DNA from: Caldilineaceae bacterium
GTDB taxonomy: Bacteria; Chloroflexota; Anaerolineae; Caldilineales; Caldilineaceae
Direction of reading: 5' to 3'
Assembly: GCA_015494005.1 (NCBI GenBank)
Contig: WGCB01000059.1
Location: 1 to 5,596 of the forward strand
DNA length: 5,596 nucleotides
Numbering within the stretch: the stretch's first letter is position 1; each line of letters starts with the position of its first letter. Positions 1 through 5,596 of the stretch are shown here, one piece after another. The notes below the pieces were generated by a model. The model was not told where the DNA came from. It did no database searches and saw only the letters and a list, made by a program, of their open reading frames with translations. Position numbers and translations under genes: made by a program.

Positions 1-627
1 CCCTACGGCATCGCCCTGCCCCCCCAGGACGCCCAGTGGCCCGTGGAGCCCGGCCTGGTCCTCACCGTGGGGCGGCTGATCCAGCGCAAGGGCATCCGCT
101 ACCTGATCCAGGCCATGGCCCAGCTCCCCGCTCTGCTGCCGCCTTCTCGGAAGGCCCGGCTGGTCATCGTGGGCCAGGGGCACGAGCGCCCGTCCCTGGA
201 GGCCCTGGTCCAGGAGCTGGGGCTGGAGGAGCGGGTCACCTTCGCCGGCCGGGTCCCGGACGCGGAGCTGGAGGCGCTCTACGCGGCCTGCGAGCTCTTC
301 GTCCTGCCCGCCATCGTAGACAGCAGCGGGGACACGGAGATGCTGGGCATGGTCCTGCTGGAGGCCATGCGCTACCGCAAGCCGGTGGTGGCCTCGGACG
401 TGGGGGGCATCCCGGACATCGTGACCCACGGAGTCAACGGGCTGCTGGTCCCCCAGAAGGATCCCCAGGCCCTGGCCCAGGCCATCGCTCGTCTGCTGAC
501 GGACCGGGATCTGTCTAGACGCCTGGGGGAGAACGGGTATAATGAGGCCCGGCGACGCTTCTCCTGGCCGGCGGTGCTGGCGGAGACGCTGGCCCTGTAC
601 GGGCTGGACGACCGGCTGCCGACATGA
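1..627 (+). CDS. Glycosyltransferase, GT4-like, C-terminal part (5' end outside window)
   Basis: The reading frame is open from base 1 to a TGA at 625-627, giving 208 residues of a protein whose start lies upstream. It matches the C-terminal, nucleotide-sugar-binding Rossmann half of GT-B fold retaining glycosyltransferases (GT4, 'Glycos_transf_1'). Visible motifs, numbered from the first residue in the window, are: the family strand plus phosphate-binding pair TVGRLIQRKG with R25 and K30; the IVGQG strand near residues 57-61; and the EX7E signature, E113 and E121, within DTEMLGMVLLEAM. It is followed by the usual KPVVASDVGGIPDIV and NGLLVP segments and a C-terminal helix with FSW. Such enzymes transfer a sugar from an NDP-sugar (sometimes a sugar phosphate) to a lipid or glycan acceptor at the cytoplasmic membrane face. 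Donor and acceptor cannot be told. The C-terminus is complete. Family assignment is secure; the specific role is inference from the neighbouring envelope-type genes. Confidence 0.93.
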   Translation, partial: PYGIALPPQDAQWPVEPGLVLTVGRLIQRKGIRYLIQAMAQLPALLPPSRKARLVIVGQGHERPSLEALVQELGLEERVTFAGRVPDAELEALYAACELFVLPAIVDSSGDTEMLGMVLLEAMRYRKPVVASDVGGIPDIVTHGVNGLLVPQKDPQALAQAIARLLTDRDLSRRLGENGYNEARRRFSWPAVLAETLALYGLDDRLPT

Positions 628-708
628 CCGGACGAGGACACACGAACCACAGCCAACGTTCGCCCACCCATTCACTCGACCATCCAGCCCCCAATCCGGA
701 GCAATGCC
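628..708 (+). other. Intergenic gap, C-rich and G-poor (possible Rho utilisation site)
   Basis: This 81-base gap lies between the glycosyltransferase stop and the isomerase start. Bases 638-697 contain 30 C and only 6 G by hand count, a strong C-over-G bias without obvious hairpins. That is the composition expected of a Rho utilisation (rut) region and is unlike the G-rich coding sequence on either side. No convincing -35/-10 promoter is visible. It may therefore act as a partial terminator between gene 1 and gene 2, or simply be an unstructured leader. The composition is seen directly; the function is inference. Confidence 0.35.
698..701 (+). promoter_or_regulatory. Ribosome binding site of the isomerase-like gene
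   Basis: GGAG lies seven bases before the ATG at 709. It decides the start in favour of 709 over the nearby out-of-frame ATG at 704, which would leave too little spacing and opens a different frame. Confidence 0.6.
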
Positions 709-1575
709 ATGCGCTTTCTCTTTTCCACCGGTTCCCTCTACACCTACAGCCTGGACCGCTGCTTCCACCTGGCCGCCCAGGCCGGTTTCGACGGCATGGA
801 GGTCATGGTGGACACCCGCTGGGACAGCCGAGACCCGGACTACCTGCGGCGGCTCGTGGACCGCTACGGGATCCCCGTCCTGGCGGTGCACAGTCCCTTC
901 CTCCACTTCGCCCGAGGCTGGGCCCAGGACGAGCCCGACTGCATCCGCAAGAGCGTGGCCCTGGCCGAGGCCGTGGGCGCGGAGGTGGTGATCCATCACC
1001 TGCCCCTGCGGGTGAGCTACGTCATGGTGCAGCTGGGGCGCAAGCGCTTTCCCCTGCCCAACCCCTGGGCCAGGGAGAACCGGGAGTACCAGCGCTGGCT
1101 CCTGGAGGAGTACCCGGCCCTCCAGGCCTCCACGGAGGTGGCCCTCTGCATCGAGAACCTGCCTGGTTTCCCCGCCTACGGTCGCCGCTGGGACATCGCC
1201 TACTGGAACGCCACCCGCCCGGAGACCTTGGACGCCATCACCCGCTTCCCCCACATCACCATGGACACCACCCACCTGGCCACCTGGGGGCTGGACCCCC
1301 TGGAGGTCTACCCCCGCTGGCGGGAGCGGGTGCGCCACGTCCACCTGAGCAACTTCGACGGCCGGGAGCATCGCCGGCCCGAGGACGGCCAGCTGGCCCT
1401 GGACCGCCTGCTCCAGCGCATGGCCCAGGACGGCTACCCCCACACCGTGGCCCTGGAGCTGCACCCGGACGCCCTCTCCGCGGGGGAGCCGGAGGCAGTG
1501 GTGGGCCAGCTCCTGGCCGACAGCCTGGCCCACTGCCGCCGCTGGGCCGGTCAGGCTCAGCCAGCGCCCCGCTGA
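709..1575 (+). CDS. Sugar phosphate isomerase/epimerase-like TIM barrel protein
   Basis: The 288-residue protein has the length and motif order of the xylose-isomerase-like TIM barrel family (AP_endonuc_2 / IolE-like). Residues that would line the metal-binding centre at strand ends are all present: E31 in GMEVMVD, H61 in AVHSPF, H96/H97 in VIHHLP, E149 in CIENLPG, D186 and H189 in TMDTTHL, H212 in VHLSN, and E250 in ALELHP. The E-D-H-E quartet (149, 186, 212, 250) is the usual divalent-metal set, so the protein is probably catalytically competent. There is no signal peptide or membrane segment, so it is cytoplasmic. Family members isomerise or epimerise sugars, inositols or hydroxypyruvate, and some are endonuclease IV; this one looks like the sugar branch, but the substrate is unknown. 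It lies 81 bases after a glycosyltransferase and 17 bases before a flippase-like gene, suggesting sugar supply or modification for an envelope glycan. Confidence 0.88.
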   Translation: MRFLFSTGSLYTYSLDRCFHLAAQAGFDGMEVMVDTRWDSRDPDYLRRLVDRYGIPVLAVHSPFLHFARGWAQDEPDCIRKSVALAEAVGAEVVIHHLPLRVSYVMVQLGRKRFPLPNPWARENREYQRWLLEEYPALQASTEVALCIENLPGFPAYGRRWDIAYWNATRPETLDAITRFPHITMDTTHLATWGLDPLEVYPRWRERVRHVHLSNFDGREHRRPEDGQLALDRLLQRMAQDGYPHTVALELHPDALSAGEPEAVVGQLLADSLAHCRRWAGQAQPAPR

Positions 1576-1592
1576 TCCCCCAGGCCCTGTCC

Positions 1593-2537
1593 ATGCGCGC
1601 CCTCGCCAAACTTCTCCAGCCTCTCATCCTCATCCTGGCCCTGGCCTTCATCGCCGCCCTGGTCCGCAGCCAGTGGAGCCAGCTCCAGAGCCACCCCTGG
1701 CGACTGGCCCCCGGCTGGCTGATCCTCTCCGGCCTGGTCCTGGTGATCGGCTGGCTGGTGGAGCTGAGCATCTGGCGGGCGCTCCTGGCCCGGGTGGGCG
1801 GGCGGCTCCCCTGGCCCCGAGCGGCCCGCATCTGGTTCCTGAGCGCGCTGGTCCGCTACGTGCCGGGCAACGTCTGGCAGCCCCTGGGCATGACCGCTCT
1901 GGCCCGGGAGCGGGGCGTCCGCCCCGAGGCCACGGTGACCAGCATCGCCCTCTACCAGGCCATCAACCTGCTGGCTGTCCTGCCCATCGCCCTGGCCTAC
2001 CTGCTTCTGGAAGGCTCCGCGCTGGGGCCCCTCCTGGGGGACAGCCGAGGATGGCGGCTGCTGGCCGGGGGCGCACTCCTACCCATCGTGGTTTTCCTGG
2101 GGCGGCCAGCCTGGCTGATGACTCTGGTCAACTGGGGCCTCTCCCGCCTGGGACGGCCGGCCCTGCCTGTGCGGCTCACCAGCCGGGGAATCCTGGGGCT
2201 GCTGGCCGCGGCCCTGGTGGACTGGCTGCTCTGGGGCCTGGCCTTGACCGGCCTGGGCCTGGCCCTGAACGCCTTTCCCCTGGAGCGGGTCGGGGTCCTT
2301 CTGCCCTATCTTCTGGTCAGCTTCCCCCTGGCCTATGCCGTGGGCTACCTGAGCTTCATCACCCCTGGCGGCCTGGCCGTGCGAGAGGGGGCCCTGGTGT
2401 TGCTCCTGGCCCCAGTCCTGGACGGCGGGGCGGCCACCCTCCTGGCCCTGGCCCTGCGCCTCTGGCAGGTGATCCTGGAGCTGGCCGCCGCGGGGATCGT
2501 GGCCCTGGCCATCCCGGGCAAGACGGAGGTGGCCTGA
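1593..2537 (+). CDS. Flippase-like membrane protein, LPG synthase TM / UPF0104 (YbhN-like) family
   Basis: The protein has 314 residues, about the usual 300-330 for stand-alone members. It is very hydrophobic, with about eight likely membrane helices near residues 9-24, 39-62, 118-139, 155-170, 198-222, 235-256, 265-285 and 288-306. The family hallmarks are present: an RYVPGNVWQPLGM segment at 88-100 (the conserved P-G turn) and TPGGLAVREG at 257-266 before the last helices. Related domains occur in MprF as the lipid-flipping part; stand-alone members often sit beside glycosyltransferases and are thought to move or handle lipid-linked substrates. The frame is open far upstream through the isomerase gene, but the ATG at 1593 is chosen because it directly precedes the first membrane helix and follows the isomerase stop by 17 bases. 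No clear Shine-Dalgarno precedes it (the spacer is C-rich), so translation may depend on reinitiation from the isomerase. Transport function is inferred from the family. Confidence 0.85.
   Translation: MRALAKLLQPLILILALAFIAALVRSQWSQLQSHPWRLAPGWLILSGLVLVIGWLVELSIWRALLARVGGRLPWPRAARIWFLSALVRYVPGNVWQPLGMTALARERGVRPEATVTSIALYQAINLLAVLPIALAYLLLEGSALGPLLGDSRGWRLLAGGALLPIVVFLGRPAWLMTLVNWGLSRLGRPALPVRLTSRGILGLLAAALVDWLLWGLALTGLGLALNAFPLERVGVLLPYLLVSFPLAYAVGYLSFITPGGLAVREGALVLLLAPVLDGGAATLLALALRLWQVILELAAAGIVALAIPGKTEVA
2525..2532 (+). promoter_or_regulatory. Strong ribosome binding site inside the flippase-like gene
   Basis: GGAGGTGG, a near-perfect anti-16S match, has its GGAGGT core ending six bases before the ATG at 2537. 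It fixes the start of the DUF2079 gene at the TGATG overlap, rather than at upstream in-frame starts inside the flippase-like gene, and implies translational coupling. Confidence 0.85.
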
Positions 2538-5239
2538 TGGCTGCGCGGATCCGCCGCCTGGCCGGGGATCCCTACCGGCTGATCCTGGTGGGGCTGATCC
2601 TGGCCTACATCTGGGTCTTCGCGGGGCTGGCCTTCCAGCAGCACCTGGGCATGCGCACCCACAAGGCGGACCTGGGGCAGATCGACCAGGCGGTCTGGAA
2701 CAGCAGCCGGGGCCGCTTCCTGGAATCGGTGAAGGACGACTTCATCTCCACCCGGCTCACGGACCACGTGGAGCCCATCTTCGTCCTCATCAGCCCGGTG
2801 CTCTGGCTCTGGGACGACGTGCGGGCCCTGCTGCTCCTCCAGGTGGTGGCCGCGGCCCTGGGCGCCTGGTTCGTCTACGAGCTGGCCCTGCTCCAGCTCA
2901 GCCCCATCCTCTCCCCGGAGGAGCGGGGGCAGATCTGGCACTGGGAGCCCCTCCAGCAGCGGATCCGCCCCATGGCCCTGGCTTTCGCCCTGGCCTACCT
3001 GCTTGCGCCCCAGCTCCAGTCCGCGGTGCTCACCGAGTTCCACGCCATCCCCCTTGCCGTCCCTCTGATCCTGTGGGCCTTCTGGGCCGTGGAGCGGCAG
3101 CGCTGGGGACAGTTCGCCCTGGCCGCCCTGCTGGTCACCGGGGTAAAGGAGGAGGCGGCCCTCCTGGGCGCGGGGCTGGGCCTCTGGGCCCTGTGGCGAG
3201 TTGCGCTCCGCAGGATCCAGGGGACGAGACGCGACGAACCGGACGCATCTCCCAGCCCCCAGCACGCCCTCCTGCTTCCCCTGGCCGTGACCGGCCTCTC
3301 CCTGCTCTGGTTCTGGCTGGCCACCTTCGTCATCGTGCCCGCCCACGCCCAGCAGGTCTACGACGTGGCCGAGAGCAGCTATTTCCAGCGCTACGGGGCC
3401 CTGGGCAACTCCCCCGCGGACATCTTCAAGAGCTTCTTCACCCAGCCCGGCCTGGTCTGGCAGATCGCCACGGAGCCGGCCCGGGTCCGCTACCTGCGGG
3501 ATCTCCTGGCTCCCTTCGGCTTCCTCAGCCTGCTGGCCCCGGAGATCCTGCTCCTCTCCCTGCCCGTGCTCCTGGCCAACCTGCTCAGCGCCTACCCGGC
3601 CCAGTACTACGGCGAGTTCCACTACAGCGCGCCCCTGGTCCCCTACGTGGCGGTGAGCGCGGTCTACGGCGGAGCCCGGCTCTGGCGTGGACTGGCCCGC
3701 CGGGCCCGGGGACGCTCCGAGAGCTTCCAGCACCTGCCCGCGGCCAGCGGACCGGTCATGGCCCTGGCGGCACTGGCCAGCAACTCCCGCTCGGCCCTGC
3801 GCCCCCTCCTGGCGGCCGGGCTCAGCCTCTGGCTCCTGGCCTGGTCCGTGACCAGCTACGCGGCCCTGGGGCGAGGTCCCCTGGGTGGCCGCTACGATCC
3901 CACGCCCATCCGGGCCCATCACCGCCTGCTGGCGCGCTTCGTGGCCCAGATCCCGCCGGACGCCCGGGTCAGCGCCACGGCCGCGGTCCACCCCCACGTG
4001 AGCCATCGCCGCTACATCACCCAGTTTCCCCTGGGGCTGAAGCCGGGCCAGGCGGACTGGGCTCTCCTGGACGTGACCACCAACACGGACATGGCCCCGG
4101 GCGACCTGAAGGCCCAGGTGGAGGCCCTGCTGGCCCAGGATTGGGGCGTGGTGGACGGCGCGGACGGCTTCCTGCTCCTGCGGCGAGGGGCCCCGGACAA
4201 GACCATCCCCGACGCCTTCTACGACTTCGCCCGGGTCCCGGCGGACGAGGCCCAAAGCCTGCCCGGCCCCCGGGTCGCCTTCGGCCCCCTCACCTTCCTG
4301 GGCCTGGAGCTGGAGGACTGGCCTCGCTGGCGCCAGACCAAGGTGACCACCTTCTGGCGGGCGGAGCCGGACTTCGCGCCCGGCACGGTGCGTCCCTGGC
4401 TGGAGCTGCGCACCCCGTCCGGGGAACGGATCACCACCTGGGCGGAGAGCACGCCCCCGGCCCTGGTCTGGTACCCGCCGGAGCGCTGGCGTCCGGGGGA
4501 GGTCCTGCGCATCACCACCCTCTGGCTCTTCCTGCCCCGGAGCTGGGGCGGCGCGGTGGGTGCGGTCCACGGGCCGGATCCCCTGGCCCCTGGGGATCGC
4601 CTGGCCGTGCAGGCCGAGGATCGCCCCGCCCTGCTGGACGAGAGCGGCACCCTGGCCCTGGTGGCCGCCTACGCCCGCCAGCCCGGGGACACCCTGGCTC
4701 CCCTGCCCGTCAAGCTGGCGGAGATCCCCCTAGGACAGGCCATCTCCCGGGCCACTGGCCTGGCCCTGCGCGAGGCTGGGGGGCGTTTCGGCCTGTCCCC
4801 GGACGCGTCCGTGGAGGTGCGAGCCTGGCTGCCCCGGGATCCGGTCCCTGGAGGGAGGGAGCTGGACCTCTGGCTCCAGTGGCAGGGGGAGACGGGGCTG
4901 CTGGGCCGCTATGTCCCCTTCGTGCACCTGCGCCAGGCCGGGGAGAATCGCTCCCAGAACGACGGCCCGCCTCGCTACTTCCTCTCCCTGACCGTGGACG
5001 CCTCGCCCTTGGCGGACTGGCGTCAGCTGACCCTGCCCGCCCAGCCGGGGCCGGGTCCCTGGCAGGTGGTGCTGGGCCTCTACGATCCGGCCAGCGGTGA
5101 GCGGCTGCCCCTCCTAGACCCGGCCGGCCAGCCCCAGGGCAGCGAGCTGCTGGTGGGGAGTGTCCAGCTGGCCCCGCCCTTGGTCCCGGATCAGGCCTGC
5201 GCGCTGATTCCGTCCACGTGCGCCAGCCAGGTCCGATGA
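2537..5239 (+). CDS. DUF2079 multi-spanning membrane protein with large C-terminal beta region
   Basis: The 900-residue protein begins at an ATG sharing one base with the preceding stop. Residues 1-442 hold roughly ten membrane helices (about 15-33, 79-92, 96-118, 145-160, 170-184, 191-223, 243-268, 323-350, 364-380, 420-442) and the DUF2079 pattern: a first loop with D45, D50-Q51 and the HVEP stretch at 77-80, TEFHA at 166-170, KEE at 204-206, and FHYSAPLVPY at 361-370. A soluble region follows, with SATAAVHPHVSHRRY (479-493), DWALLDV (507-513) and GADGFLLLRRG (541-551), which normally accompanies the family. Residues about 577-690 and 750-880 look like two related beta-sandwich domains; the second has FVHL and QNDGPPRY. 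DUF2079 proteins resemble GT-C glycosyltransferases in topology, so a polyprenyl-phosphate-sugar-dependent transfer on the outer membrane face is plausible but unproven. The family usually lacks so long a tail. Two cysteines occur near the C-terminus (888, 895). Confidence 0.88.
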   Translation: MAARIRRLAGDPYRLILVGLILAYIWVFAGLAFQQHLGMRTHKADLGQIDQAVWNSSRGRFLESVKDDFISTRLTDHVEPIFVLISPVLWLWDDVRALLLLQVVAAALGAWFVYELALLQLSPILSPEERGQIWHWEPLQQRIRPMALAFALAYLLAPQLQSAVLTEFHAIPLAVPLILWAFWAVERQRWGQFALAALLVTGVKEEAALLGAGLGLWALWRVALRRIQGTRRDEPDASPSPQHALLLPLAVTGLSLLWFWLATFVIVPAHAQQVYDVAESSYFQRYGALGNSPADIFKSFFTQPGLVWQIATEPARVRYLRDLLAPFGFLSLLAPEILLLSLPVLLANLLSAYPAQYYGEFHYSAPLVPYVAVSAVYGGARLWRGLARRARGRSESFQHLPAASGPVMALAALASNSRSALRPLLAAGLSLWLLAWSVTSYAALGRGPLGGRYDPTPIRAHHRLLARFVAQIPPDARVSATAAVHPHVSHRRYITQFPLGLKPGQADWALLDVTTNTDMAPGDLKAQVEALLAQDWGVVDGADGFLLLRRGAPDKTIPDAFYDFARVPADEAQSLPGPRVAFGPLTFLGLELEDWPRWRQTKVTTFWRAEPDFAPGTVRPWLELRTPSGERITTWAESTPPALVWYPPERWRPGEVLRITTLWLFLPRSWGGAVGAVHGPDPLAPGDRLAVQAEDRPALLDESGTLALVAAYARQPGDTLAPLPVKLAEIPLGQAISRATGLALREAGGRFGLSPDASVEVRAWLPRDPVPGGRELDLWLQWQGETGLLGRYVPFVHLRQAGENRSQNDGPPRYFLSLTVDASPLADWRQLTLPAQPGPGPWQVVLGLYDPASGERLPLLDPAGQPQGSELLVGSVQLAPPLVPDQACALIPSTCASQVR

Positions 5240-5246
5240 GGGCTGG
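5223..5246 (+). other. Inverted repeat across the end of the DUF2079 gene
   Basis: CCAGCC (5223-5228) and GGCTGG (5241-5246) form a perfect 6-bp stem with a 12-base loop that includes the TGA stop at 5237-5239. No T-run follows, so it does not qualify as an intrinsic terminator; it could protect the mRNA 3' end or be chance in GC-rich DNA. Confidence 0.3.
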
Positions 5247-5259
5247 AGAGTGGTACACC

Positions 5260-5277
5260 GATTGCACAGATTGCACG
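5260..5277. repeat. Two tandem copies of a 9-bp GATTGCAC(A/G) unit
   Basis: GATTGCACA at 5260-5268 is followed directly by GATTGCACG at 5269-5277, then a partial GAT at 5278-5280. Such GATTRCACRGATT-type runs are familiar to me as intergenic repeats in some Chloroflexota genomes, but that comparison is from memory. The repeat lies in the spacer between the membrane-protein operon and the nucleotidyltransferase gene. Confidence 0.6.
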
Positions 5278-5280
5278 GAT

Positions 5281-5296
5281 GACGTCCGGAGGCGTC
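5281..5296 (+). other. Small stem-loop in the intergenic spacer
   Basis: GACGTC (5281-5286) can pair with GGCGTC (5291-5296), giving a 6-bp stem with one G-T wobble and a CGGA tetraloop. There is no downstream T-tract, so it is not a typical intrinsic terminator. It could still mark the transcript end of the upstream operon together with the inverted repeat at 5223-5246, but the evidence is thin. Confidence 0.25.
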
Positions 5297-5319
5297 CTGG
5301 AGCGTTGCGCTGCTGGATG

Positions 5320-5334
5320 CGCGTACGGTACGCG
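5320..5334. promoter_or_regulatory. 15-nt perfect palindrome at the -35 position (candidate operator)
   Basis: CGCGTAC-G-GTACGCG is a perfect inverted repeat with 7-bp arms around a single central G. A -35 hexamer 17 bases before the -10 would occupy 5322-5327, inside this palindrome, and no TTGACA-like sequence is present there. A dimeric regulator bound here would block polymerase, or an activator could replace the missing -35. Symmetry and position are seen; the operator role is inference. Confidence 0.5.
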
Positions 5335-5341
5335 AGCCCTG

Positions 5342-5350
5342 TGATATAAT
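5342..5350 (+). promoter_or_regulatory. Extended -10 promoter of the nucleotidyltransferase gene
   Basis: TGATATAAT is an exact extended -10 element (TGN followed by TATAAT at 5345-5350) in an otherwise GC-rich region. Transcription would begin near 5357, leaving a leader of about 36 bases before the ATG at 5393. An extended -10 can work without a good -35, consistent with the absence of one here. Confidence 0.65.
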
Positions 5351-5377
5351 TTCGGTAGAAACAGCCGGTGTGGCATT

Positions 5378-5388
5378 GAGGAGGGTGA
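5378..5388 (+). promoter_or_regulatory. Ribosome binding site of the nucleotidyltransferase gene
   Basis: GAGGAGGGTGA is a strong purine-rich Shine-Dalgarno sequence ending four bases before the ATG, with its GGAGG core about eight bases upstream. It supports 5393 as the start. Confidence 0.75.
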
Positions 5389-5392
5389 TTCC

Positions 5393-5596
5393 ATGAAACG
5401 AAACGAGGTGCTGCGGGCATTGGCCAGGCTCCGGGAGCTGAAGCGAGAAGAGTTCGGCATCCGGCGTATCGGCGTGTTCGGCTCCGTGGCCCGGGATGAG
5501 ATCACCGAGGCCAGCGATGTAGATGTGGTGGTGGAGCTGGAGGAGCCGGATCTTTTCGCGCTGATCGGCATCAAACAGGAGCTCGAACGCTACCTG
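5393..5596 (+). CDS. Minimal nucleotidyltransferase, MntA-like antitoxin (3' end outside window)
   Basis: The first 68 residues are present and the frame is still open at the window end. The core of the polymerase-beta-like minimal nucleotidyltransferase (MNT) fold is visible: the strand RRIGVFGS, then GSVAR at 30-34 and SDVDVVVEL at 41-49, giving the G-S...D-x-D catalytic pattern with G30, S31, D42 and D44. All expected catalytic residues seen so far are intact. The family is usually about 95-150 residues, so a third to two thirds is missing. In well-studied pairs MntA is the antitoxin that AMPylates and silences a HEPN-domain HepT toxin encoded next to it; a HEPN (DUF86) gene would be expected just downstream, outside the window. 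It has its own promoter and strong ribosome site and uses codons rare in the upstream operon (AAA, CGA, GTA, TTG), consistent with an accessory, possibly transferred module. Stand-alone MNT proteins of unknown role are the alternative. Confidence 0.85.
   Translation, partial: MKRNEVLRALARLRELKREEFGIRRIGVFGSVARDEITEASDVDVVVELEEPDLFALIGIKQELERYL

Noticed and set aside
624..1592. Upstream extension of the flippase-like frame as an N-terminal fusion
   Set aside because: The extension is low-complexity proline/glycine/arginine-rich sequence read out of frame through the isomerase gene, which itself has all its metal ligands in another frame.
1673..2536. Upstream extension of the DUF2079 frame giving a 1188-residue protein
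   Set aside because: These codons read the flippase-like gene in a wrong frame and give proline/glycine/alanine-rich sequence. The GGAGGTGG site and the ATG at 2537 mark the true start.
2345..4570. A 741-residue open frame on the minus strand opposite the DUF2079 gene
   Set aside because: Its translation is rich in G, Q, E, R, P and H with no domain pattern. It is the mirror of a strongly GC3-biased coding sequence, where stop codons are scarce in that antisense frame; the + strand product has clear membrane helices and family motifs.
3073..5100. A 675-residue + strand open frame inside the DUF2079 gene
   Set aside because: It is glycine/proline/arginine-rich shadow translation of the same bases, without motifs.
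5223..5296. Intrinsic terminator for the operon
   Set aside because: Two short stem-loops exist, but neither is followed by a run of T, so I list them only as inverted repeats.
5191..5574. A 127-residue minus-strand open frame over the intergenic region and the nucleotidyltransferase start
   Set aside because: It covers the promoter, ribosome site and the conserved GSVAR...SDVDV coding region; its serine/arginine-rich product shows no recognisable domain.
1..5596. CRISPR array, tRNA, rRNA, insertion sequence or transposase
   Set aside because: I saw no spaced direct repeats, no cloverleaf or rRNA-like sequence, and no terminal inverted repeats or transposase motifs by eye on either strand.

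Overview
The window is a GC-rich, almost fully coding bacterial segment with every supported gene on the + strand. The combination suggests a member of the Chloroflexota, perhaps an Anaerolineae/Caldilineae-type organism. The signs are very strong G/C preference at third codon positions, a DUF2079 membrane protein with an outer C-terminal region containing a 'FVHL...QNDGPP' sheet, and a short GATTGCAC-type intergenic tandem repeat. This taxonomic reading is inference from family resemblance, not from a marker gene.

Layout: (1) 1-627 is the C-terminal part of a GT-B fold glycosyltransferase (GT4-like), which starts upstream of the window. (2) 628-708 is a C-rich, G-poor gap with no visible promoter. 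(3) 709-1575 is a complete TIM-barrel sugar phosphate isomerase/epimerase-like protein. (4) 1593-2537 is a polytopic flippase-like protein of the lysylphosphatidylglycerol synthase TM / UPF0104 (YbhN-like) family. (5) 2537-5239 is a 900-residue DUF2079 membrane protein with a large C-terminal region that appears to contain two related beta domains. (6) 5240-5392 is intergenic, with a stem-loop, a 9-bp tandem repeat, a 15-nt perfect palindrome and an extended -10 promoter. (7) 5393-5596 is the N-terminal part of a minimal nucleotidyltransferase (MntA-type), cut by the window end.

The first four genes look like one cell-envelope glycan or glycolipid locus. A cytoplasmic GT would add sugar to a carrier, an isomerase-fold enzyme could supply or modify a sugar, and a flippase-like protein and a DUF2079 (GT-C-like) protein would act in the membrane. 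Genes 3 and 4 overlap by one base (TGATG) with a strong Shine-Dalgarno inside gene 3, so they are almost certainly co-transcribed. The actual substrate cannot be read from the sequence.

The last gene has its own promoter and is probably the first gene of a MntA/HepT-type toxin-antitoxin pair whose partner lies beyond the window. I see no clearly undescribed system. The most interesting items are the palindrome positioned on the -35 region of the mntA-like promoter, the duplicated C-terminal domain of the DUF2079 protein, and a rut-like gap after the glycosyltransferase.
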